A stretch of 64,000 nt of DNA from JACCZX01 sp963791315 (GCA_963791315.1 CAWBRQ010000005.1:62001-126000), one strand, 5' to 3'. Shown: positions 1 to 9,029, counted from the stretch's first letter. The notes: generated from the letters alone by a model not told the origin. Translations and numbers: made by a program.

Positions 1-955
1 GACTCAACGTCAGATACACGCCGCCGTTCGGCGTTGTATTGCCGGCGCGCATTTCGGCAAAGATCGCACGCGACACAATGTCGCGCGTCGCACGCTCGGC
101 ACGCGCGTCGTGCTGCTGCATGAAGCGCTCACGCGCACCATTCAGCAGGTAACCGCCCGCGCCGCGCAATCCTTCCTCCAATACGGTCCCCGTCATGCGT
201 GTGTCGCTTCCAGCAAGCAATCCGGTGGGGTGAAACTGGACCATCTCCATGTCGCGCAACGTCAGGCCCGCACGCAGCGCCATCGCCAGGCCATCGCAGC
301 TCTTATCCCCCGATGGCGTGTGATATTTGTACATCGTCGGCCCGCCGCCGGTCGCGAGCAGCACCGCGCGCGCCTGCACGAACACGTACTCGCCGGTGCG
401 CATGTCGATATGCAGCACGCCTGCGATCGCGTCGCCGCTCGGCGTTTTTATCAGCTCGATCGCGCGATGTTCTTCAAGTCGCTCAATGTCGCGCGCCCAC
501 ACCTGTTCGGCGAGACGATTGATGATTTCGATGCCGGTCAAGTCTCCCTTGTGAACCGTGCGATCAAACGTTTGCCCGGCAAACGCCTTCTGATGAATTG
601 TGCCGTCGGGATTGCGATCGAACAGGCAGCCAAGCTCGTTCTCGAGCTCGCGCACACGCTCGAGCGCAGTCGACACCAGTGTCCATGCCAGGTCCTGATC
701 GGAGAGCCACGCGCCGCCCTCGATCGTGTCCATGAAGTGACGCTCGACCGAATCTTCGGCGGCCAGGGCAACGTTGTAGCCACCCTGAACCATGCGCGTG
801 CATCCGCACTTGCCGAGCAGGCCTTTCACCGCGACCGTGACCGATAACTCGGGTGCCGCCTGTTTCGCATGCAAGGCAGCAAACAAACCCGCACCCCCGG
901 AACCGAGGATCAGGATGTCGGTTTGCAATCGGCGCAAGCTATGGCTCTGCGTCAA
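1..955 (-). CDS. Fumarate reductase/succinate dehydrogenase-type flavoprotein, 3' part missing
   Basis: FAD-dependent flavoprotein of the SdhA/FrdA superfamily, cut by the left edge of the window; 318 residues are visible of the roughly 540-600 expected. Seen: the FAD dinucleotide motif GSGGAG at residues 18-23, the QGG loop at 57-59, ATGGG near 201-205, HPTG at 242-245, EEGLRGAGG at 260-268, and RDIVSR close to the edge. These match the dicarboxylate-binding and catalytic set of the family. The His that carries covalent FAD in classical SdhA (five residues before the QGG Gln) is Cys52 here, so FAD is probably non-covalent. A TTG start is chosen because AGGA lies just upstream and it sits 5 nt after the fumarase beta stop. 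The operon order fumarase alpha, beta, flavoprotein suggests fumarate/succinate interconversion; direction and electron partner are unknown. Confidence 0.75.
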   Translation of the reverse strand, partial: MTQSHSLRRLQTDILILGSGGAGLFAALHAKQAAPELSVTVAVKGLLGKCGCTRMVQGGYNVALAAEDSVERHFMDTIEGGAWLSDQDLAWTLVSTALERVRELENELGCLFDRNPDGTIHQKAFAGQTFDRTVHKGDLTGIEIINRLAEQVWARDIERLEEHRAIELIKTPSGDAIAGVLHIDMRTGEYVFVQARAVLLATGGGPTMYKYHTPSGDKSCDGLAMALRAGLTLRDMEMVQFHPTGLLAGSDTRMTGTVLEEGLRGAGGYLLNGARERFMQQHDARAERATRDIVSRAIFAEMRAGNTTPNGGVYLTLS

Positions 956-960
956 TCTTC

Positions 961-1572
961 CTACGCCTTTACGCCGAGCGATCGCAGCACATCCGCGCGT
1001 CGCGCTTGCGCATCGTTGGCTACGGTCTCGTACAGACTCGCGCCGTGGCTGTCCATCGCGACCAACAGCGGTCCGAAGTCGCGAATCGCAAAACGCCACA
1101 GCGATTCCGGATTCAGATCGTCCAGATCGACGTCTTCAATGCGTTCGATCCACGTGGTTTGGAGTGCGGCAGCGCCACCGACAACGGCCAGATATGCGCC
1201 ACCCAGTTCGCTGAATGCGGCGAGTGTTTGGTTACCCATGCCGCCCTTGCCGATGATGATGCGCACGCCGTGCGCCGACATCAGATCGCGTGTGAAGCGT
1301 TCCATCCGCGCAGACGTCGTCGTGCCGACGCACAACGGCGCATAACCGGCAGGATTCTCGTTCGAGCGCGGCACCTGCTTGACGTTCGGCGCGGTGTGAA
1401 TCACGGCGTGTCCACGCAGATCGAAACGTGTTTGACGGCCGCGATCGAATAGATGAATCAACGTCGCATCACGCAGGCCGAATAACGTCGTTTGCAAAGT
1501 GACGGTGTCATTGACCCGCAGCGCGCGCGCCTGCTGCTCGGTGATCGGGGTTGCGAGCTCGTAATGCGCCAT
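961..1572 (-). CDS. Class I fumarate hydratase, beta subunit (TtdB/FumB-like)
   Basis: Small (C-terminal, swivelling) subunit of a two-subunit iron-sulfur hydro-lyase, 203 residues. Seen: an N-terminal run typical of the family (ELATPITEQQARAL), HTAPNVKQVPRS in the first third, and the IIIGKGGMG motif that contributes to the active-site cleft. It begins 2 nt after the alpha-subunit stop, so the two are translationally coupled. The alpha/beta pair would interconvert fumarate and malate in the cytoplasm. Related pairs act on tartrate or mesaconate, and the sequence alone does not settle the substrate. The adjacent fumarate-reductase-like flavoprotein favours fumarate. A longer reading frame extends upstream but runs antiparallel to nothing useful and lacks family similarity. 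Confidence 0.85.
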   Translation of the reverse strand: MAHYELATPITEQQARALRVNDTVTLQTTLFGLRDATLIHLFDRGRQTRFDLRGHAVIHTAPNVKQVPRSNENPAGYAPLCVGTTTSARMERFTRDLMSAHGVRIIIGKGGMGNQTLAAFSELGGAYLAVVGGAAALQTTWIERIEDVDLDDLNPESLWRFAIRDFGPLLVAMDSHGASLYETVANDAQARRADVLRSLGVKA

Positions 1573-1574
1573 GC

Positions 1575-2450
1575 TCAAAACCCGTACTCGATGCCGCGCG
1601 CGCTGAACGTCGCACGCGCCCGCCGAGCCGAGTGACATTGCATGTTCACCGCTACCGGATTCATCGTGATGTGCGTGGCCGCGAGTTCGACGTGCACCGC
1701 AAACGCGGTGCTGTCGCCGCCGAGTCCCTGCGGCCCGACACCGAGCAAATTGACCGCATCGGTCAATGCTGCTTCGAGCTTCGCTCCCTCGGGATCGCTG
1801 CACGCCGAGCCCAGCGATCGTACGGCGGCACGCTTGGCAAGGTGCACGCACAGATCGGCCGTGCCGCCGATACCTACACCGACGATCGTCGGCGGGCACG
1901 TTTTTCCACCGGCATTCAGCACGCAGTCGATCACGAACGTCTTGATCGCATCCACACCGTCGGCGGGAATCGCCATCTTCAAAAACGAGTTGTTCTCCGA
2001 GCCCGAGCCCTTCGGAATCATCTCGATCGACAGCTCGTCGCTCGCATCGAAATCGAAGTGGATCACCGGCACTCCAGGTCCGCACGAGGTCTGCTCATTG
2101 ACGCGCGTGATTGGATGCACGATCGACGAGCGAAACGGAAGCTCGCGCGTAGCGCGCTCGCAGCCGCGTCTAATCGCTTGCTTGATCTGCGCGCCATCGA
2201 CCACGACACCGCGCCCGATCGTGACGTTGTAGATCGGGATACCGGTGTCCTGGCACAGAAGGTTGTCAGTGCGCTCCGCAACCGCGATGTTCGACACCAT
2301 CGTGCCGAGCACCCGTTGCGCGGTGGACTCAGTTTCGCTCGCCGAAAGGCGCGCGAAACCCGCTTTGATATCCGGCGGCAGCTGCTTCAACGCCCGCACG
2401 TACAACTCTTTAGCGGCCGTCTCGACCTGCGCAATATCGATCTTCAGCAT
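1575..2450 (-). CDS. Class I fumarate hydratase, alpha subunit
   Basis: Large subunit of a two-subunit [4Fe-4S] fumarase, 291 residues, the usual size. Three cysteines are placed to bind the cluster: Cys66 in LLCQDTGIP, Cys185 in GGKTCPPT and Cys272 in NMQCHSAR. The spacing between the first two (119) equals that of the cluster cysteines of single-chain class I fumarases. GVGIGGTAD at 191-199 is also family-typical. The start is at MLKIDIAQVE, because upstream in-frame residues are not family-like. It is the first gene of the fumarase-flavoprotein operon. Being oxygen-labile, a class I enzyme suggests micro-oxic conditions or a backup class II fumarase elsewhere (inference). Confidence 0.88.
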   Translation of the reverse strand: MLKIDIAQVETAAKELYVRALKQLPPDIKAGFARLSASETESTAQRVLGTMVSNIAVAERTDNLLCQDTGIPIYNVTIGRGVVVDGAQIKQAIRRGCERATRELPFRSSIVHPITRVNEQTSCGPGVPVIHFDFDASDELSIEMIPKGSGSENNSFLKMAIPADGVDAIKTFVIDCVLNAGGKTCPPTIVGVGIGGTADLCVHLAKRAAVRSLGSACSDPEGAKLEAALTDAVNLLGVGPQGLGGDSTAFAVHVELAATHITMNPVAVNMQCHSARRARATFSARGIEYGF

Positions 2451-2502
2451 CGTGTGAATCGTACGCGCTGGGCAGCGCAATGACCGAGGAAGTTGCTCCG
2501 CG

Positions 2503-3051
2503 CTAGGTTCTGAGATTGCGGTAGTACAGCGTGGTGGCGCAGAGCCCACCCTCGGGCAGCAGCGCGTAACCTGGAATCACCCCCACGCGCGTCCAGCCCT
2601 GGCGCTCGTACAGGCGCTCGGCTTCGTCACTCGCGGTGTCGAGCACCAGCAGCGACTTTTCGCACTCGCGCGCGGTGTCTTCGGCAGCCTGCAACAGCGC
2701 GGCTCCAACACCCTGGCAGCGGGCGCGGCGATGCACGAGCATCTTTGACAGCTCGGCACGATGCGGCTGATTCTCCGGCTGGCTGAGAACGAGGTGCACG
2801 GTGCCGCAGATGCCGTGCGCATCTTCGGCAACCAGCAGCGCGCGTTCGCCGGCCGCCACGCTGCGTGCGACGCCACGCCAAAATGCGACAGCGCGCTCGT
2901 GCGTCAATGGGCGCATGAAACTCACCGACGCGCCGCCGTCGACACAATCGCTCAACACGCCGGCGAGTTCATCGATCTGCGCGTCATCGAGCGCATGCAA
3001 GCGCCGGACCGACCAGGTCGGTGTCGTCATCGTGCCGATGCGCGACTCCAT
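2503..3051 (-). CDS. GNAT family N-acetyltransferase
   Basis: 182-residue protein with the acetyl-CoA-binding motif A of GNAT enzymes: LSKMLVHRRARCQGVGAAL, where the Q/R-x-x-G-x-G core reads RCQGVG, followed by an amphipathic helix. The C-terminal part (ERLYERQGWTRVGVIPGYA) is the usual beta-bulge and final strand. The ATG is 2 nt after the stop of the VOC gene, so the two are probably co-translated; an internal ATG seven codons later is an alternative. Substrate unknown. Relatives acetylate small amines or antibiotics, but nothing here identifies the acceptor. Confidence 0.8.
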   Translation of the reverse strand: MESRIGTMTTPTWSVRRLHALDDAQIDELAGVLSDCVDGGASVSFMRPLTHERAVAFWRGVARSVAAGERALLVAEDAHGICGTVHLVLSQPENQPHRAELSKMLVHRRARCQGVGAALLQAAEDTARECEKSLLVLDTASDEAERLYERQGWTRVGVIPGYALLPEGGLCATTLYYRNLRT

Positions 3052-3053
3052 CT

Positions 3054-3425
3054 TTACTTCATCGAGTGCAGGCCAATCATGTTGCCCTCGGTATCGGTCA
3101 CTAAGGCGATGAAGCCATACTGTCCGATAGAAAACTTGTCCTTGAAAATCTTGCCGCCCTGCGTTGAGGCGCGCTTCGCCTCGACTGAGCAGTCGTCACA
3201 GATGAAGTACACGATCGTGCTGTTGCCGCCTGACGGAAAGCCTTCCATTCGGACCAGCGCCCCCGCCGCACCGTTACCTTCTGGCTGCATCGGAAAAGCC
3301 CACATCTCGATGCCGGGGTTCTCCAGTTTCTGCAATTGAGCCTTGAAGACTGACTGGTAGAAGCCCTTGGCTCGATTCATGTCTTGCACATAGATTTCAA
3401 ACCAACCAACAGGATTGCTGGCCAT
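3054..3425 (-). CDS. VOC (glyoxalase/bleomycin-resistance fold) family protein
   Basis: 123-residue single-domain vicinal-oxygen-chelate protein. The opening GWFEIYVQDMNRAKGFYQS is the classic first beta-alpha unit, and the end (FIALVTDTEGNMIGLHS) carries the usual E-G-N-x-I-G-L strand. The fold makes metal-dependent lyases, dioxygenases or binding proteins; one such domain normally dimerises. Candidate metal ligands (Glu in FEIYV, His in GLHS) are present, but this does not fix an activity. A strong ribosome site (GGGAGG) precedes the ATG. It sits directly upstream of the GNAT gene. Confidence 0.8.
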   Translation of the reverse strand: MASNPVGWFEIYVQDMNRAKGFYQSVFKAQLQKLENPGIEMWAFPMQPEGNGAAGALVRMEGFPSGGNSTIVYFICDDCSVEAKRASTQGGKIFKDKFSIGQYGFIALVTDTEGNMIGLHSMK

Positions 3426-3440
3426 GATCGGCCTCCCTTT

Positions 3441-3851
3441 CTAGCGAAGCTTTGTTCGACGAAGACGCTTGGCGTTGGCGACTGCTTTGCGGTGCACAGG
3501 CGCAAACCCCTTGCCCAGAACGCCCAGTGCCGCGCGCTGAAGCTGAGCAGCCGCTCGGGCGGCAGACGGCTTCCTACCTCGCGCGACACCTAAGAATGCC
3601 TTGAAGAACGATGCTGCCAGCGCTTGGTTTGCCAGCACGGCTTGCACCGCCATCGCATTCCAGGATTCGCCAAACGCAGCGGTCTTCTCGGCCACCATAC
3701 GCTCAAACTCCTTCCGGTCACGCGCGGAAAGCTTGGGGCCCGATGTCGCCATGCGAGTAACGCGGTGCGCGACAACCTGCGGCACCGCAAGCGCAAGTTC
3801 CGCAGCCTTGACCGCCAGTGATTGGTTGGCGCGCCTCCGACGAGTAGCCAT
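3441..3851 (-). CDS. Polyhydroxyalkanoate granule-associated phasin-like protein
   Basis: 136-residue basic, alanine-rich helical protein. The central block (AVPQVVAHRVTRM, LSARDRKEFERM, EKTAAFGESWNAMA, NQALAASFFKAF) matches, from memory, a small family annotated as PHA granule-associated phasin in Burkholderiales. Phasins coat intracellular polyester granules. The N- and C-termini are rich in Lys/Arg (MATRRRRANQ, AKRLRRTKLR), which could bind DNA or polyphosphate; that is inference. It lies just upstream of the TRAP permease on the same strand, but a functional tie there is not obvious. A PHB depolymerase 11 kb away supports PHA metabolism in this organism. Confidence 0.6.
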   Translation of the reverse strand: MATRRRRANQSLAVKAAELALAVPQVVAHRVTRMATSGPKLSARDRKEFERMVAEKTAAFGESWNAMAVQAVLANQALAASFFKAFLGVARGRKPSAARAAAQLQRAALGVLGKGFAPVHRKAVANAKRLRRTKLR

Positions 3852-3862
3852 GGGATCCTATT

Positions 3863-6505
3863 TCACACCGGCTGAAGCGTTACACGCCCGTGAACTCGCC
3901 AGCCCTGCATCAGCCAAACGAGAAAGGCGATGGCCAGGCCCGGCAAATAAAACCAATAGGCACTGATACGGTCGTTTGGCACCTTGACCGACACGATGTC
4001 ATAGCCTTGCTCGATCCGAGCCTTCGCCGCGCGACTACCGAAACGCACCGCAGCGGTTTGCAGTTGTTCGCCAAAACCGCTTACGGTAAGACCCACGTCC
4101 GCCAGTCGCTTGCGCGCATCCATGACGGAATTGCTGCGGTCGCTCGTACGCGGCCCCAACTGCACCGCAACGGTTTTTCGCTGATCCTCACCCTCCATCG
4201 TCTGCCCTTTGATCACGAAGACCAGCCGGTCGCCGTCGTCCAGTTTGCTCACAACATCGTAGAACTGTGACGCAGGCACGTCGATGTATTCCGGCGCAAT
4301 CCGATCGGCAAACCAGTCGGGTCGGAACAGGATGAACGTCGCAACAAGCAGCAGTCCGATCTCCCACCAGCGAGACTTGATTCGAAACCAGCGCATCGTG
4401 GCTGCCGCGAACAACAATGACGCAAGCGTCGCCGCAGCCGCGACCAGCAGGATTTCGATCCAACCATGAACGTCGATCAGTAGCATCACCGGATTGAAAA
4501 TCCAGATAAACGGCAGCAGTACGGTGCGCAACGCATACACCGAGCCCTGAAGCCCGACCTGAATCGGATCTTCCTTCGCGATCGCCGCCGCAGCAAAGCT
4601 TGCGAGCCCCACCGGCGGAGTGATGTCGCCCATGATCCCGTAGTAGAAAACGAACAGGTGAACGGCGATCAACGGAATCACCAAACCAGATTGCGCGCCG
4701 AGCTCGACGATCACCGGCGCCATCAGGGTCGCGACCAGGATGTAATTCGCGGTGGTCGGCACACCCATCCCCAACAGCAGGCAAACGAACGCGGTGAACA
4801 GCAGCATCACCGTCACATTGCCGCCGGAGACAAACTCGACAAAGTCGGTCATGCGCAAGCCCAGGCCCGTCAACGTGATCGCACCGACGATCAGCCCCGC
4901 GCAGCCGGTCGCCACCGCCATGCCGATCATGTTGCGCGCGCCATCGTCGCAGCCGCTGACCACTTCGCGAAGTCCGCGCACAAACTCGACGCTGAAGCCT
5001 TTCTTGCCACGGAACAACTCAATCAGCGGGCGCTGCGTTGCCATCAGCACGATCTGCATCACGATCGCCCAGAACGCCGACAGCCCCGGCGATAACTCTT
5101 CCACCATCAGGCACCAAAGCAATACGCCGACCGGAATCAGAAAGTGCACTCCGGCCTTCACCGTTGGCCACGCCGGCGGCAACACCGGATTCTCGACGTC
5201 GATCTCGACCGGCAAGTCGGGCTCGCGCGCCGCCACCCACACGCTGTAGACGTAAAGCGCCAGCAACAATGCACCGAGGATCCACGGCGCTGCGTCGCCG
5301 AAAGCCATGCGCGCGCCGATCGCGACGTAATAAATCGCACCGCACACCGCGATCGTCCCGGCCAGACCTAGCCCCCACGACTTCAGTGCCGAGCTAAACG
5401 ATCGTTCACGCACTTTCGCCATCGGCTGCATACCGAGCTTCATCGCCTCCAGATGCACGATGTAGAAAAGCGTGATGTAGCTGATGACGGCCGGCAGGAA
5501 CGCATGCCGGATGATTTCCGAGTACGGGATGCCGACGTATTCGACCATCAGAAATGCCGCCGCGCCCATGACCGGTGGCATCAGCTGGCCGTCGACCGAC
5601 GATGCGGTCTCGATCGCTGCCGCCTTGACACCTCCGTATCCGGCGCGCTTCATCAACGGAATGGTGAAGATGCCGCCCGATACGACGTTGCTGACTGACG
5701 AGCCGGAGATCGTCCCGTTCAACGCCGACGATACGACCGAGACCTTCGCGGGACCACCCCGCATGTGGCCGAGCAGAGCGAAGCTCACCTGCATCATGTA
5801 ATTGCCGCCGCCGGCGCGATCCAGCAACGTACCGAACAGCACGAACACGAAGATGAACGCCACCGACACGCCGAGTGCGATTCCGAATACGCCCTCGGTG
5901 ACGAGCCACATGTGCGAGATCATGCGTGGCACCGAAGCACCCTTATGCGCGATCACGTCAGGCAAATACGCACCGGCCAGCACGTACGCCAGAAAGATGA
6001 CGGCGAGCACGGCCATCGGCAGACCAACTGCGCGCCGCGTCGCTTCCAGCAAAAGCAAAATGCCGGTGACGCCCACGATCACATCGAACTGCGTCGGCGC
6101 GCCAGGCCGCGTCGCCAGCTCGTTGTAGAACAGAAAGAGGTAGGCCGCCGCGAACGCGCCCGCAAAGGCGAAGACCCAATCCAGTATCGGAACGTAATTG
6201 CGCGGCGAGCGCTTGCTTGCCGGGAATGCAAGGAAAGCGAGAAACATCCCGATCGCCAGATGGATCGAGCGCGCTTCGGTGTCGTTGAACACCGCGAAGC
6301 GCAACGCAAACGGCAGCGGCGATGCGTACCAGAGCTGGAAGATCACCCACACCAAGCCCACCGCGAGCATCACTTTTCCATGAAGCCCAACGGTGGCGCG
6401 GCCACCGAGGTCGGCATCGACGACGAGCTGTTTGACTCTGTCGGTTTCGCCCAACTGCATCTCTGCGGTCGGCGCGATCTTGTCCTCCAGCTTCTCGTTT
6501 TCCAT
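3863..6505 (-). CDS. TRAP transporter fused permease (DctQM-type, 4TM/12TM) with DUF3394 tail
   Basis: 880-residue inner-membrane protein made of a fused small and large permease of a TAXI-type TRAP transporter, with many hydrophobic helices throughout. The large-subunit signature is seen in GTISGSSVSNVVSGGIF and again in LLLGMGVPTTANYI and GLASFAAAAIAKEDP. The last ~150 residues (DGDRLVFVIKGQTMEGED to VKVPNDRISAYWFYLPG) are a soluble segment plus a helix, as in the DUF3394 extension of this class. It would use an ion gradient to import an organic acid or amino acid delivered by the TAXI binding protein encoded upstream. The start has GGGA 5-8 nt upstream. A hairpin lies between the two genes. 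Confidence 0.9.
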   Translation of the reverse strand: MENEKLEDKIAPTAEMQLGETDRVKQLVVDADLGGRATVGLHGKVMLAVGLVWVIFQLWYASPLPFALRFAVFNDTEARSIHLAIGMFLAFLAFPASKRSPRNYVPILDWVFAFAGAFAAAYLFLFYNELATRPGAPTQFDVIVGVTGILLLLEATRRAVGLPMAVLAVIFLAYVLAGAYLPDVIAHKGASVPRMISHMWLVTEGVFGIALGVSVAFIFVFVLFGTLLDRAGGGNYMMQVSFALLGHMRGGPAKVSVVSSALNGTISGSSVSNVVSGGIFTIPLMKRAGYGGVKAAAIETASSVDGQLMPPVMGAAAFLMVEYVGIPYSEIIRHAFLPAVISYITLFYIVHLEAMKLGMQPMAKVRERSFSSALKSWGLGLAGTIAVCGAIYYVAIGARMAFGDAAPWILGALLLALYVYSVWVAAREPDLPVEIDVENPVLPPAWPTVKAGVHFLIPVGVLLWCLMVEELSPGLSAFWAIVMQIVLMATQRPLIELFRGKKGFSVEFVRGLREVVSGCDDGARNMIGMAVATGCAGLIVGAITLTGLGLRMTDFVEFVSGGNVTVMLLFTAFVCLLLGMGVPTTANYILVATLMAPVIVELGAQSGLVIPLIAVHLFVFYYGIMGDITPPVGLASFAAAAIAKEDPIQVGLQGSVYALRTVLLPFIWIFNPVMLLIDVHGWIEILLVAAAATLASLLFAAATMRWFRIKSRWWEIGLLLVATFILFRPDWFADRIAPEYIDVPASQFYDVVSKLDDGDRLVFVIKGQTMEGEDQRKTVAVQLGPRTSDRSNSVMDARKRLADVGLTVSGFGEQLQTAAVRFGSRAAKARIEQGYDIVSVKVPNDRISAYWFYLPGLAIAFLVWLMQGWRVHGRVTLQPV

Positions 6506-6523
6506 CGGTTCCCTAAAAGCGCA

Positions 6524-6546
6524 GACGGGCGGTCTGGCCGCCCGTC
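6524..6546 (-). terminator. Hairpin between TAXI binding protein and TRAP permease
   Basis: Perfect 9-bp stem (GACGGGCGG / CCGCCCGTC) with a 5-nt loop, followed on the minus strand by TGCGCTTTTA. The U-run is short and delayed, so this is more likely a leaky terminator or an mRNA-stabilising stem than a full stop. It would let the binding protein be made in excess over the permease, as is common for such transporters. Confidence 0.55.
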
Positions 6547-6568
6547 GTTGTTAACACGCGATGAACGC

Positions 6569-7555
6569 TTATTTCAGCCAGCCCTTTTCCTTGTAGTAAC
6601 GCACGGCGCCTTCGTGCAGCGGCGCGGACAGTCCATTCTTGATCATGTCCTCAGGCTTCAAATTGGCCAACGCCGGATGCAGCTTCTTGAATTCGTCGAG
6701 ATTCTCGAACACGGCCTTGGTAACCGTATAGACCACATCGGCCGGCACCTTGGCGGACGAAACCACGGTTGCCTGTACGCCGAACGTTGTCGTTGGGTTT
6801 GGGTTGTTCGGATACATACCGCCAGGAATTGTCGCAACTGCGTAGTACGGCCGCTCCTTGATCAGCTTGTCCACCGCAGGCCCTGTCAACGAAATCAACT
6901 TGGCGCCGCAAATCGTCGTCGGATCCTGGATATTTGCCGACGGATGACCTACGCCGTAGAAGAATCCATCGATCTTGCCGTCGCAAAGAGCGGAGCCGTG
7001 CTCATCCGGACGCAGCTCGGAGGCGAGCGCAAAGTCGCTCATCTTCCAGCCCATTGCACCTAGCAATTCTTCCATCGACGAGCGCGTACCTGAACCGGGG
7101 TTGCCGACGTTGAAACGCTTGCCTTTGAAGTCTTCAAACTTGGCGACGTTCGCTTCCTTGCGCGCGGCAACAGTGAAAGGCTCGGGGTGCAAAGCAAACA
7201 CCGCGCGAAGGTCGCTCACGGCGCCGTCTTTCTTGAACCCGCCTTCGCCCTTCGTGGCGAAAAACTGGACGTCGGATTGCGTGACACCGAATTCGATCTC
7301 GCCCGACTTCAGCAGATTAACGTTGGCCACTGAGCCCCCGGTGGACTCGACTGAGCAGCGCAGCCCGTTCTTCGCGCGATCACGATTGACGATGCGGCAA
7401 ATTGCACCGCCGGCCGGGTAGTAAACACCCGTCACGCCGCCGGTGCCGATCGTAATAAACCGTTGCTGCTGCGCGCCCGCAATGCCAGGCAACGTTGCAG
7501 CGGCGGTAAACGCGGCCGCAAATGAGGCCGCGCAGATTGAAATCCTCAACTTCAT
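6569..7555 (-). CDS. TAXI family TRAP transporter solute-binding protein
   Basis: 328-residue periplasmic binding protein. Residues 1-28 are a signal peptide with Ala-x-Ala cleavage near GIAGAQQQ. The mature protein opens with FITIGTGGVTGVYYPAGGAIC, the hallmark of the TAXI branch, followed by GSVANVNLLKSGEIEFGVTQSD and FNVGNPGSGTRSSMEELL. Two cysteine pairs could form disulfides, and DsbB is encoded nearby. It captures a substrate for the fused permease directly downstream. TAXI substrates are mostly unassigned; glutamate and other carboxylates are known for some. A good ribosome site (AGGAGA) is 5 nt before the ATG. Confidence 0.9.
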   Translation of the reverse strand: MKLRISICAASFAAAFTAAATLPGIAGAQQQRFITIGTGGVTGVYYPAGGAICRIVNRDRAKNGLRCSVESTGGSVANVNLLKSGEIEFGVTQSDVQFFATKGEGGFKKDGAVSDLRAVFALHPEPFTVAARKEANVAKFEDFKGKRFNVGNPGSGTRSSMEELLGAMGWKMSDFALASELRPDEHGSALCDGKIDGFFYGVGHPSANIQDPTTICGAKLISLTGPAVDKLIKERPYYAVATIPGGMYPNNPNPTTTFGVQATVVSSAKVPADVVYTVTKAVFENLDEFKKLHPALANLKPEDMIKNGLSAPLHEGAVRYYKEKGWLK

Positions 7556-7683
7556 TTTCTGTCTCCTTGATCCCCCAGAGGAACGGGCACGTTACGCGTC
7601 GGCGCAGCACGGCGCAAGACTAAGCGGCCCGGCGGTGGCCCAATGGAGGGATCGCAAACCCTAGCAACCCTTGACGAAAGGGC

Positions 7684-9027
7684 TCAGCGCCCGACCGAGA
7701 GCACAGCGGAGTTCACGGCCTCGATCAGCCGCTGGATCAACAAATCCAGCTCATCGTCGGTAATGATGAAAGGCGGAGCGAGCAGCACATGATCACCTCG
7801 CGCACCATCGATCGTGCCGCCCATCGAATAACACATCAGCCCGGCATCCATCGCGGCCTTTTTTACCTTGGCGTGAAGCTTTTGTGCCGGTTCGAAGGGT
7901 TCTTTGCTCGCGCGATCGGCAACCAGTTCGATCGCGTGGAACAGCCCGCGCCCCCGCACATCACCGACATACGGATGTTCGCGAAACGCTTCGCTCAATC
8001 TGACGCCGAGCCGCGCGCCTTGTTGTGCACAACGTTCGACCAATTTGTCGCGCGCGAGAATCTGCTGCACCGCAAGTGCGGCGGCGCACGCCACCGGGTG
8101 ACCGATGTAGGTGTGGCCGTGCTGGAAAAAACCCGAGCCGGCACCGATTGCGTCAATCACTTTGGAGCCGATCAGTACTGCGCCAACCGGTTGATAACCC
8201 CCGCCCAGCCCTTTCGCGATTGCCATCAGGTCGGGCGCGATGCCCTCTTGTTCGCACGCGTGCAAGGTGCCGGTTCTGCCCATGCCGCACATCACTTCGT
8301 CGAGGATCAGCAGCATGCCGTGCCGGTCGCAGATTTCGCGCACGCGCTTGAAGTATCCCGGTGGCGGAGTCAATGCGCCGCTCGTTGCGCCGCCGACGGT
8401 CTCGGCCACGAATGCAATCACGTTGTCGCCGCCTATGCGCCCGACCGTCGCTTGCAGTTCCTGCGCCAGGCGCTCACCGTATTGCTCGGCCGATTCGCCT
8501 TCACGCTGATCGCGATATGCATACGTCGGCGCGACGTGCTCGACGTCGATCAGCAACGGGGCGAACTGTCGACGGCGCCATTGATTCCCGCCGACCGCAA
8601 GCGCTCCCAGCGTATTGCCGTGGTAACTGTTGCGGCGTGCGATGAATCGCGCGCGCCGCGGCTCACCCTTCTCGACGAAATACTGCCGCGCGATTTTCAG
8701 CGCAGCCTCCATCGCTTCCGAACCACCAGACACCAGGTAGGCGTGCGAAGTCCCGGCGGGCGCAGACGCAATCAGCGTGTCGGCCAACTGCTCGGCCACC
8801 TCGGTCGAAAAAAAACTCGTATGCGCATACGCGATGCGATCGATCTGCGCATGCATCGCAGCCAGTACATCGGGATGGCCGTGACCCAGACACGACACCG
8901 CTGCACCGCCGGACCCGTCCAGATACTTCTTACCTGCGCTGTCGGTGATCCAACAACCCTGCGCACTCACCGCAACCGGATAGTTGCCACGCAGCTGGCG
9001 ATGCAGGATGTGCGTTTCGTGATGCAT
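7684..9027 (-). CDS. Class III (omega) aminotransferase, PLP-dependent
   Basis: 447-residue fold-type I PLP enzyme. Seen: VSGGSEAMEAALKIARQY (phosphate-binding region), LLILDEVMCGMGRTG (Asp that binds the pyridine nitrogen), and PDLMAIAKGLGGGYQPVGAV, in which the Lys of AKGLGGGY is the Schiff-base lysine. Length is normal. Members move amino groups between omega-amines or amino acids and pyruvate or 2-oxoglutarate; exact substrate unknown. Its start lies 2 nt after the stop of the dadA-like gene, so the two form an operon that probably catabolises an amino acid or amine. The TAXI-TRAP genes downstream on the same strand could supply the substrate (inference). Confidence 0.88.
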   Translation of the reverse strand: MHHETHILHRQLRGNYPVAVSAQGCWITDSAGKKYLDGSGGAAVSCLGHGHPDVLAAMHAQIDRIAYAHTSFFSTEVAEQLADTLIASAPAGTSHAYLVSGGSEAMEAALKIARQYFVEKGEPRRARFIARRNSYHGNTLGALAVGGNQWRRRQFAPLLIDVEHVAPTYAYRDQREGESAEQYGERLAQELQATVGRIGGDNVIAFVAETVGGATSGALTPPPGYFKRVREICDRHGMLLILDEVMCGMGRTGTLHACEQEGIAPDLMAIAKGLGGGYQPVGAVLIGSKVIDAIGAGSGFFQHGHTYIGHPVACAAALAVQQILARDKLVERCAQQGARLGVRLSEAFREHPYVGDVRGRGLFHAIELVADRASKEPFEPAQKLHAKVKKAAMDAGLMCYSMGGTIDGARGDHVLLAPPFIITDDELDLLIQRLIEAVNSAVLSVGR

Positions 9028-9029
9028 GC

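Noticed and set aside
5765..7063. 432-codon plus-strand open frame opposite the TRAP permease and TAXI genes
   Set aside because: Antisense shadow of two well-supported genes, with no domain and biased composition.
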